Shown here: positions 52,705 through 59,579 of the stretch, one piece after another | Layout: each line of letters opens with the position of its first letter | Numbering within the stretch: position 1 is the stretch's first letter | Source of the DNA: UKL13-3 sp964392775 | Lineage (GTDB): Bacteria; Bacteroidota; Bacteroidia; UKL13-3 | DNA length: 64,000 nucleotides | Assembly: GCA_964392775.1 (NCBI GenBank) | Contig: CAYMRD010000012.1 | Coordinates: forward strand, 1 to 64,000 | Direction: 5' to 3' | The notes under the pieces: generated by a model | The model's database searches: none | Told to the model about the DNA's origin: nothing | The model's input: the letters and a program-made list of their open reading frames with translations, nothing else | Made by a program: the position numbers and the translations under genes

Positions 52705-53283
52705 TTATTTCTTTTTCTCGTCAGCTTGTGCAGCAACAGCAGCACGAGTGGTTTTAACGATAACAATAGGATTGTTTGGAGAATCCAACAAAACCATGTT
52801 TTCAACGTTGATTTCACCAACTTTAATTGCTTTACCAATTTCCAGGTTATCGATATTGATTTCGATAAAATCAGGAAGGTTTTTAGGCAATGCACGAACG
52901 GTCAATTTATTTGATTTTACAATCAGTTTACCTCCCGCACGAACTCCTACTGAGTTACCTACCATTTTCACAGGAACACCCAAGATAACTTCTCTGTCTT
53001 CGTGGATCTCTTGAAAATCGGCATGTAAAATTGAGTCGTTCACCGGGTGAAATTGCATATCTTTCAAAATCGCTCTGTATGTTTTACCATCCAGATCCAG
53101 TTTCACTTTGTAAGTGTTTGGTGTGTACACCAATTGTTTAAAGTCAGCTGAGTACATTGAAAAGTTAATGTTCCCGCTTCCGCCATACAACACGCACGGC
53201 ACTTTACCCTCGTTTCGAAGCACTTTGGTAGATGATTTACCAACTCCGTCCCGCAAGTAACCAAACATGGCAATTGATTTCAT
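52705..53283 (-). CDS. rplY: 50S ribosomal protein L25/general stress protein Ctc
   Basis: Binds 5S rRNA. 192 residues: the L25 N-terminal domain (MKSIAMFGYLRDGVGKSSTK, about 1-95) plus the C-terminal TL5/Ctc beta domain (about 100-180, with VPVKMVGNSVGVRAGG). The end is Lys/Ala-rich. It follows prs in the same direction, the classic prs-ctc arrangement. Confidence 0.95.
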   Translation of the reverse strand: MKSIAMFGYLRDGVGKSSTKVLRNEGKVPCVLYGGSGNINFSMYSADFKQLVYTPNTYKVKLDLDGKTYRAILKDMQFHPVNDSILHADFQEIHEDREVILGVPVKMVGNSVGVRAGGKLIVKSNKLTVRALPKNLPDFIEINIDNLEIGKAIKVGEINVENMVLLDSPNNPIVIVKTTRAAVAAQADEKKK

Positions 53284-53384
53284 TGTGTTTAATTATTTGT
53301 TTGCTACAGTCGGGTGCATCCGCATCACCTTTCTGCCGCGTTTATTTAATTTAATTATGCGGATAAAATCTTATTAAGGACCTT

Positions 53385-54326
53385 TTAGACGTTAAACAAC
53401 GAGCTAATCGATCCAAACTCGGTTACGTTTTTGATTGCACTTGCAAACATATCCGCAACGCTGAGTACTTTTATTTTGCTGCTTTCACGTCTCAACGGAA
53501 TGGTATCACATACCACCAATTCGTCAATCACCGAAGCCTCGATTGTTTCGTAGGCTTTGCCCGAAAGCACCGGATGTGTACACATGGCACGTACACTTAA
53601 TGCTCCTTTATCTTTAAGCATTTGAGCCGATTTAGCCAGGGTATTTCCGGTATCAATAATATCATCAATCAAAATCACATCTTTTCCGGCAACATCACCA
53701 ATCAACGTCATGGATGCAATCTCGTTTGCACGTTTACGCTCTTTATCACAGATAACCATATCCAAATTCAAAGCGCGGGCAAATGTACGGGTTCTGTTCG
53801 AACTTCCCATATCCGGAGAGGCCAAAATTAAGTTAGTTTCTTTTAGCTCACGGATATACGGGATAAATATCAACGAAGAATCAAGGTGATCCACCGGAAC
53901 CTCAAAGAAACCCTGGATTTGAGGAGCATGTAAATCCATGGTCATTACGCGGCTCACACCCACTGCTTTCAACAAATCAGCCGCCACTTTCGACCCGATA
54001 GATACCCTCGGGCGGTCTTTACGGTCCTGACGGGCCATCCCGAAATAAGGGATAACAGCCGTGATATAGTGGGCTGACGCACGTTTTGCGGCATCAATCA
54101 TCAACAATAACTCCAGCAGGTTGTCGGCACTCGGAAAGGTTGACTGGATCAGAAACACGTCACAACCGCGCACCGATTCATTTAAACTAGGCTGGATTTC
54201 ACCGTCACTGAACTGAGATACGGTGATATCTCCCAATGGTTGTCCAAATGATGCAGCAATCTTTTCGGCTACGAAAAGGGAATTGCGGCCTGAGAATAAT
54301 TTTACCTCGTTACGTGGAGCTGTCAT
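53385..54326 (-). CDS. prs: Ribose-phosphate pyrophosphokinase
   Basis: Makes PRPP from ribose 5-phosphate and ATP for nucleotide, His and Trp synthesis. 313 residues, class I. DLHAPQIQGFF is the signature, FSDGEIQPSLNESVRG and YFGMARQDRKDRPR line the ATP site, and VILIDDIIDTGNTL is the PRPP loop. It lies 83 bp downstream of tRNA-Gln, with a terminator between; no clear promoter was found in that gap. Confidence 0.97.
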   Translation of the reverse strand: MTAPRNEVKLFSGRNSLFVAEKIAASFGQPLGDITVSQFSDGEIQPSLNESVRGCDVFLIQSTFPSADNLLELLLMIDAAKRASAHYITAVIPYFGMARQDRKDRPRVSIGSKVAADLLKAVGVSRVMTMDLHAPQIQGFFEVPVDHLDSSLIFIPYIRELKETNLILASPDMGSSNRTRTFARALNLDMVICDKERKRANEIASMTLIGDVAGKDVILIDDIIDTGNTLAKSAQMLKDKGALSVRAMCTHPVLSGKAYETIEASVIDELVVCDTIPLRRESSKIKVLSVADMFASAIKNVTEFGSISSLFNV

Positions 54327-54368
54327 AGTATTCCGTTTACTTCAATTGTGAACCTGATGATTAAAAAA

Positions 54369-54400
54369 AATGCCGGATTTTAATAAAAAACCCGGCACTT
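54369..54400 (-). terminator. tRNA-Gln terminator
   Basis: Minus strand GTGCCGG pairs with CCGGCA(T), loop A/T-rich, followed by T8. Confidence 0.85.
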
Positions 54401-54409
54401 ATCCTTCTG

Positions 54410-54482
54410 TTGTCCGACTAGGGCTCGAACCTAGACTCTTCTGAACCAAAATCAGACGTGTTGCCAGTTACACCATCGGACA
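54410..54482 (-). tRNA. tRNA-Gln (anticodon TTG)
   Basis: Minus strand: the acceptor stem TGTCCGA pairs with TCGGACA. The anticodon stem TCTGA/TCAGA encloses loop TTTTGGT with anticodon TTG. The T arm has GGTTCGAGCC-type sequence (CTAGGTTCGAGCCCTAG). The discriminator would be A at 54410; CCA is not encoded (the next bases read CAG), so the CCA-adding enzyme is needed. Confidence 0.95.
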
Positions 54483-54492
54483 GATTGGGGTG

Positions 54493-54523
54493 CAAATGTA
54501 AGAAAAGGAAAGATACATGCAAA
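54493..54523 (-). promoter_or_regulatory. tRNA-Gln promoter
   Basis: Minus strand TTTG (54520-54523), exactly 19 bp, TACATTTG (54493-54500): a perfect housekeeping promoter, with transcription starting just before the tRNA. A 9-bp inverted repeat ATCGGGACA (54523-54531)/54555-54563 abuts its upstream edge. Confidence 0.8.
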
Positions 54524-54720
54524 TCGGGACAAAAAAAAATTACACTTTATTTTGTGTCCCGATTCGATTACATGAAATTGGCGCTGATTTTCAGCCTTGT
54601 CCGAGGAATATATTTGACATCGGAATCATTCAAATTCTACATATCCATCCTCCCCCAAAAAGGAATTCTGATAATTCTTAAATACTAAATTAATTCCCCT
54701 TGGGGGGGAATAAAATTAAC

Positions 54721-54972
54721 TCAATCTGTTTCTCCGGTTAAAAACTCTTCGTAATTTAGTTTTAACAATGTATTTGTGTTTACATTCAATATCTGTGCAA
54801 TTTGAATTAAACGCTCAACATCCAGCTTACTTTTATTGTTCTCGATGTTTGCATATTGTTTGGTGCAAATAAATAGGGCATCAGCCATTTCTTCTCTTTT
54901 TATCCCTCTTAACAGCCTTACTTTTTTAATATTGTCTCCAATTTGAATAGGTCCATTATTTCTTTCTTTCAT
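54721..54972 (-). CDS. XRE/Cro-C1-type transcription regulator
   Basis: 83 residues, almost only an HTH_3 domain: IGDNIKKVRLLRGIKREEMADAL, then recognition helix region KQYANIENNKSK and LIQIAQILNVNTNTLLKL. Such short regulators usually bind palindromes as dimers. It faces the lipoprotein operon at 55138 across three copies of ATATATACCAA, one of which overlaps its own -7 box. Autorepression and control of the operon are therefore likely, by inference. Confidence 0.85.
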   Translation of the reverse strand: MKERNNGPIQIGDNIKKVRLLRGIKREEMADALFICTKQYANIENNKSKLDVERLIQIAQILNVNTNTLLKLNYEEFLTGETD

Positions 54973-55011
54973 AGGGTATCATTTTTTAACATTTGATTAT
55001 TAAGCCTAAAT

Positions 55012-55019
55012 CAAATATA
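55012..55019 (-). promoter_or_regulatory. -7 box of the XRE gene
   Basis: TATATTTG on the minus strand, 40 bp upstream of the ATG, overlapping the first operator half-site (55015-55025). Confidence 0.5.
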
Positions 55020-55073
55020 TACCAACTGAAATTAGATTGGTATATATGGAAATTTTATTTCCATATATACCAA
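55015..55073. promoter_or_regulatory. Three-half-site operator region between XRE gene and lipoprotein operon
   Basis: The 11-mer ATATATACCAA occurs at 55015-55025 and 55063-55073 and in reverse orientation at 55037-55047. The first inverted pair has an 11-bp spacer. The second is part of a perfect 17-bp inverted repeat, TTGGTATATATGGAAAT (55037-55053) with 55057-55073, separated by TTT. The middle half-site is shared, so occupancy of the two palindromes should be mutually dependent. Confidence 0.75.
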
Positions 55074-55106
55074 AAACAATACCTATTATTGAGCTAATAA
55101 GCCATT

Positions 55107-55114
55107 TATATTTG
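55107..55114 (+). promoter_or_regulatory. -7 box of the lipoprotein operon
   Basis: TATATTTG, 23 bp before the ATG at 55138. The nearest TTG is 15 bp upstream (55089-55091), a short spacing. The operator lies directly upstream. Confidence 0.45.
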
Positions 55115-55137
55115 ATTTGACCAAAAATCAATAATTT

Positions 55138-55995
55138 ATGAAAACAATTTATTTAGTAAGTGCCATTCTATTCGTAATGGTGTTTTTTGCTTGTAAAAAA
55201 GAGAATGACGTTTCAGCAGACATGGAAACCACAAAACAAACAAGTAAAAAAACTTCTACTACAAACACAAATAGTGCTGAAAGTCAAAGCACAATGCGAA
55301 TGTGGGATGCAAGCATACAAGATTGTAACGATAATGTTGAGACGTGTTTTCCCGATCTCGTTATTACACCACATCTATCTGATCTTTTGACGGCTTTTGA
55401 GCTAGAAGATTTTAGCGACCCCAACACAGTTTCTCAGTATTTTCAAGACGAAGAAACTGCTCTTGAGTTTTTTCCAAATTGGAATGACTTAATTATGGCC
55501 GATGTAAAAGATAAAATTCTATCCGGAGATTATGCATTTTACAAGGAAGAGTATGATCATGCTAAATTTTACTTTTTAGGTACAACAGATGATATAAGTA
55601 ATCATACTTTCGAATATGTTTTTCCTTTTGCAAAACAAAGTGCAGCAACGATGCGCATGTGGGATGCAAGCATCCAAGATTGTAACGATAATGTTGAGTC
55701 GTGTTTCCCCGATGTCATTATTACCCCCCATTTATCTGATCTTTTAACGGCTTTTGAGCTAGAAGATATTAGCGACCCCAACACCGTTTATCAGTATTTT
55801 CAAGACGAAGAAACTGCTCTTGAGTTTTTCCCAAATTGGAATGATGCAATTATGACCGATGTAAGGACTAAAATCGTTTCGGGCAATGGGGCATTTTATA
55901 TGGAAGAATATAATAACAAGAAGTTTTATTTCTTTGGAACTGAAAATATGGTTCAAAACCACGAATTTACGCATGTATTTCCTTATGCATACTAA
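55138..55995 (+). CDS. Lipoprotein with two nearly identical 119-residue repeats
   Basis: 285 residues. The lipoprotein signal has lipobox FFAC followed by a Lys/Thr/Ser-rich linker to about residue 52. Two copies of a 119-residue unit follow (period 357 bp, starting near 55294 and 55651). Each has MRMWDASIQDCNDNVE, then CFPD, ITPHLSDLLTAFELED, and FQDEETALEFFPNWND. Each unit has a Cys pair (DCNDNVExCFPD) that could form a disulfide. The copies are close at the DNA level, so the duplication is recent. Function unknown. The next gene overlaps its end. Confidence 0.8.
   Translation: MKTIYLVSAILFVMVFFACKKENDVSADMETTKQTSKKTSTTNTNSAESQSTMRMWDASIQDCNDNVETCFPDLVITPHLSDLLTAFELEDFSDPNTVSQYFQDEETALEFFPNWNDLIMADVKDKILSGDYAFYKEEYDHAKFYFLGTTDDISNHTFEYVFPFAKQSAATMRMWDASIQDCNDNVESCFPDVIITPHLSDLLTAFELEDISDPNTVYQYFQDEETALEFFPNWNDAIMTDVRTKIVSGNGAFYMEEYNNKKFYFFGTENMVQNHEFTHVFPYAY
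55294..55995 (+). repeat. 357-bp tandem duplication inside the lipoprotein gene
   Basis: Unit 1 begins with ATGCGAATGTGGGATGC at 55294, unit 2 with ATGCGCATGTGGGATGC at 55651, exactly 357 bp later and in frame. Most differences are single substitutions, many synonymous. Confidence 0.85.
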
Positions 55996-57121
55996 AAATA
56001 AATTTAGCGGTAGCACTACTACGGTGTTACCGCTATTATTGTTATTATTGTTTGGATGCAATTTGAAAAGAGAAACTGTTGTTTCACCTATTGATTCAGT
56101 TATTACCGACTCCGTGATATTGCCTATTAGCATTGAAGACAGAAAAGGAGGTGTTCAGTTTTATAAAGAAGGCGTCAAAAATTGTATTGCATATATAACA
56201 AAGAGTGATTTTTTATTACATATAGTTGATTTAGCGCATCAAAATCAAATTGATTCTATTTCATTAATAAAATATAAGGCATTTTACTCTGCCCACTATG
56301 TACGCAATAAAGATTCTGTATTCATTTTGTTAAACAACAATGTACTAGTACTTAGTATGCCCGGCAAAGAAAAAATATGGAATTTAAATGCTATTGTAAA
56401 AGGGATTGATTCGTTTTCTTATACAGGATATTCGGGTAATCCACTATCAATTAATGGCGACACGGTGGCCATTGAATTATTTAACACAAAGGCTAAAGAT
56501 AATAATAACGTATATAAACAAAACTGCTATAGTTTATTAATTAAACTCAACCCTGATACAGCAATACTATTAGGCAAAATCAACCCCTATTTCCCTCATC
56601 TATACCAGAACGATTATCATGCCTACTCAAAAAGAAATTTAATAGCTGGCAATAAATTATTGTTTAGCTTTAGTTATGCTGATACTATTTGGAAATATGA
56701 TTTTGAACAAAATAGAACGGATTTTATAGCCCTTCACTCTTCTTTTTTTAAAGAGAATAAGTCATTTGACTACACCCAAAATTTTAATTATAAATATAGC
56801 AACGAGTATGAGGTTTCGCAATCAAGAGCTGGCATACTATTTTACCAACCTTCGAAAAAATATATTTATATGTTTATGAAACATGGCGCCAAGCCTGTAG
56901 AAGAAGATGGAACCGTAAACGAATATTACGATTGTCCATTTTCATTATTTTTGGTAAGTGAGAATCTTAAGCAACAAAAAGAGTTTTATATACCGTCAAA
57001 TTTTACCGATAATTTATTTTTATCCTTTTGCGATGATGAATACTTATATGTGCCTGCAGATGAAAACAAACAAACTATTAAAGACCAAACTAAATATTAT
57101 AGGCTTAAGCTTAATTTTTAG
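55985..57121 (+). CDS. Lipoprotein, probable beta-propeller (DUF4221-like)
   Basis: 378 residues from the ATG at 55985, which overlaps the previous gene by 11 bp. Lipoprotein signal LLLLLLFGC. The mature part has repeated strand-turn units such as DSVFILLNNNVLVLSMPGK and LIAGNKLLFSFSYADTIWKY, the pattern of six-bladed propeller lipoproteins (DUF4221 type) of Bacteroidota; assignment is tentative. AT-rich codons. The following gene starts within its last 62 bp. Confidence 0.65.
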   Translation: MHTKNKFSGSTTTVLPLLLLLLFGCNLKRETVVSPIDSVITDSVILPISIEDRKGGVQFYKEGVKNCIAYITKSDFLLHIVDLAHQNQIDSISLIKYKAFYSAHYVRNKDSVFILLNNNVLVLSMPGKEKIWNLNAIVKGIDSFSYTGYSGNPLSINGDTVAIELFNTKAKDNNNVYKQNCYSLLIKLNPDTAILLGKINPYFPHLYQNDYHAYSKRNLIAGNKLLFSFSYADTIWKYDFEQNRTDFIALHSSFFKENKSFDYTQNFNYKYSNEYEVSQSRAGILFYQPSKKYIYMFMKHGAKPVEEDGTVNEYYDCPFSLFLVSENLKQQKEFYIPSNFTDNLFLSFCDDEYLYVPADENKQTIKDQTKYYRLKLNF

Positions 57122-57518
57122 TATCATTTATGCCTGTGGAAACAAGGCCATTTCTCCTGAAGCAGAACGTTTTGAAAACATGCTACAAACGACACAATTA
57201 ACGAAACAAGATAGCGTAAATTATATCTATTGGAGCCGCCATTCATGTGGAGGCTGCAGAAGTTTATGTGCTCAAAATATGGTACTGGGTAAAACCTATT
57301 CGAAGATTGTTATCCTTATTACTCCTGCTGTTCATGAAGGCCAAACAACTCAATTAAACACCAATCAGTACTTTATTGATACCAAAAATATATTTGGCAA
57401 AAAATACATTGGAATTGATAATGTCGGCATTATAAAAAGCAGTAATGGGAGGGTTTATTCAATCAAAAATTATAACCCTGATGAAATGGAACAATTTAAA
57501 ATTGATCTGATAAATTAA
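57060..57518 (+). CDS. Small lipoprotein with CGGCxxxC motif (thioredoxin-like?)
   Basis: 152 residues from the ATG at 57060, overlapping the propeller gene by 62 bp in another frame. Lipoprotein signal SIIYAC. YWSRHSCGGCRSLCAQNM places Cys-Gly-Gly-Cys after a strand, as in thioredoxin-like proteins, followed by KIVILITPAVHEG and IGIDNVGIIKSSNGRVYSI, reminiscent of the last strands of that fold. A redox or metal-binding role in the periplasm is possible. Last gene of the operon; no terminator seen. Confidence 0.65.
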   Translation: MKTNKLLKTKLNIIGLSLIFSIIYACGNKAISPEAERFENMLQTTQLTKQDSVNYIYWSRHSCGGCRSLCAQNMVLGKTYSKIVILITPAVHEGQTTQLNTNQYFIDTKNIFGKKYIGIDNVGIIKSSNGRVYSIKNYNPDEMEQFKIDLIN

Positions 57519-57576
57519 GATTGGTCAAGCCTTTCAATATTAACATTTACATCATTAATAAATCAGGGTATCACCT

Positions 57577-59526
57577 CTACTTATAAACTCTCTTCAATTT
57601 AAAATCTTTCAGCGGAGCAATCACCATCGGCACCTTCTCTACAATAACCGAGCTGGTATCCAGTCCAAAGGCTTTTTCTTCATTCAAACTGAGTTTATCA
57701 AGCAGGTAATAACCATCCATGATCATCCGCTCATACAACGAAAGTTCGTTTTCATAAGAAAGGTGACGTTTCAATACCACAAACCTGAAATCGCCTGTAA
57801 TATTAAGCTTGCTTAATGAAGCGTAACGAGAGGTTACATCCACTTCACCGTTTTTCATCAGCTCCTCAACCACTTTGCGGAAATAGAAATTGATTTTTTG
57901 CTCCACCCTGAAACCCAACCGGAACTCAACCTTGATTACATCCTGAGGCACTACAAAATCAACTTTGTACTGCATGGTATAAGGCTGGTCGTCAACATGT
58001 ATGTGCAGAAACCAATAAATATCAGCCCGCTTGGGTTGCTTTTGAAGAATGGAATAAATCACCTTGTTCTCCACCTCCATCAAGTGATCGGCACTGGTTA
58101 AAAATACCAGATGGGTGGCAAACTTAGGAACCGACTGGTCGTGGCTCAGTTCATGCAAAATGGGGAGGAATTTTTTGAGATTAACAAACTCCGTTAAGCG
58201 GTTTTTGATTCTGCGTCCTTTGTACCATATCCACATGATTCCAATGAAAATAACACTTACCAACAACGTCATCCAGCCTCCATGGGGTATTTTCACAACA
58301 TTGGCTACAAAAAAACTTCCTTCAATCGCAAAATAAACAAGCCCGATAATCAGCACAAACCACCGTGGTGTTTTTACTTTCTTCAGATAATTGGTAAGCA
58401 GAACGGTTGTCATCATCATTGTTGTGATAATAGCCAGACCATAAGCTGCCTCCATCTTCGATGATTCTTCGAAGTAAAGCACAATCACAACACAACCAAT
58501 CCACAGAATCCAGTTTACACTCGGAACATAAATCTGGCCTTTGGCATCGCTGGGATATTTCACCCTTACTTTGGGCCATACATTTAAGCGTAAGGCCTCG
58601 GCAACCAGAGTAAATGAGCCTGTAATCATTGCCTGACTGGCAATAATTGTTGCCGAAGTTGCAATCACAATCCCTGTTAACAGGAACCAATCAGGAATAA
58701 TTGCATAAAATGGATTCATACCTGAAACGACTGAGCCTTTAAAATTCATTACCCAGGCTCCTTGTCCAAAATAATTAAGTAACAAAGCTGCTTTAACAAA
58801 AAACCATGTAGCCCGGATATTTTTCTTTCCGCAGTGCCCCATATCAGAATACAAGGCCTCAGCGCCCGTTGTACAAAGGAACACAGCACCCAGCAACCAA
58901 AATCCATTGGGATAATGCACTAATAAGTTATAGGCGTAAATGGGATTAAGAGCATTCAGCACTTCAGGGTTATGCATCAATCCTCTTGCTCCAAAAAAAG
59001 CAAGCATACTAAACCAAACCAACATAATTGGCCCAAACATCTTTCCAACAATATTGGTTCCAACACGTTGCAAAATAAAGAGCATGGTTATGATTACCAA
59101 TACGATAGGAATCGTAGGAATATCAGGATTTAAAATCAGCAACCCTTCTACCGCAGACGATACAGAGATAGGGGGCGTAATCATGCCATCTGCCAATAAT
59201 GCACAGCCTCCAACAATGGCAGGAATAATCAAAAATGGCTTTCGTCTTCTTACTAACGCATATAATGAAAAAATCCCTCCCTCACCGTTATTGTCGGCAC
59301 GTAATACTATGATTACATATTTTATTGTTGTTTGCAGCGTTAATGTCCAGAAAATACAGGAAAGCCCGCCAAAAATAAGTTCCTCTGTAATTACTTTTCC
59401 CTGAATTATGGCCTTGAAAACATATAATGGAGACGTTCCTATATCTCCATAAATAATACCTAATGCTACCAATAAACCGGCAATACTTAAACGCGAAAGT
59501 TGTTTGCTGTGGTGAATGTCTGACAC
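57577..59526 (-). CDS. kup: KUP-family potassium transporter
   Basis: K+:H+ symporter of the inner membrane. 649 residues, the family length. About twelve membrane helices occupy residues 13-440, with GIIYGDIGTSPLYVFKAI and RADNNGEGGIFSLYALVRR as signatures and FGQGAWV further on. A C-terminal cytoplasmic domain of about 200 residues follows. The start is GTG at 59526 (reads MSDIHHSK). No Kdp or Trk genes nearby. Confidence 0.95.
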   Translation of the reverse strand: MSDIHHSKQLSRLSIAGLLVALGIIYGDIGTSPLYVFKAIIQGKVITEELIFGGLSCIFWTLTLQTTIKYVIIVLRADNNGEGGIFSLYALVRRRKPFLIIPAIVGGCALLADGMITPPISVSSAVEGLLILNPDIPTIPIVLVIITMLFILQRVGTNIVGKMFGPIMLVWFSMLAFFGARGLMHNPEVLNALNPIYAYNLLVHYPNGFWLLGAVFLCTTGAEALYSDMGHCGKKNIRATWFFVKAALLLNYFGQGAWVMNFKGSVVSGMNPFYAIIPDWFLLTGIVIATSATIIASQAMITGSFTLVAEALRLNVWPKVRVKYPSDAKGQIYVPSVNWILWIGCVVIVLYFEESSKMEAAYGLAIITTMMMTTVLLTNYLKKVKTPRWFVLIIGLVYFAIEGSFFVANVVKIPHGGWMTLLVSVIFIGIMWIWYKGRRIKNRLTEFVNLKKFLPILHELSHDQSVPKFATHLVFLTSADHLMEVENKVIYSILQKQPKRADIYWFLHIHVDDQPYTMQYKVDFVVPQDVIKVEFRLGFRVEQKINFYFRKVVEELMKNGEVDVTSRYASLSKLNITGDFRFVVLKRHLSYENELSLYERMIMDGYYLLDKLSLNEEKAFGLDTSSVIVEKVPMVIAPLKDFKLKRVYK

Positions 59527-59579
59527 GGTTTATATTTTGAGCAGATGTATAATTAAGATTGGTTTTGCAAAGCGCACGA

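Noticed and set aside
54523..54563. Inverted repeat upstream of tRNA-Gln as a terminator
   Set aside because: The T run lies in the loop rather than after the stem, and it overlaps the tRNA promoter.
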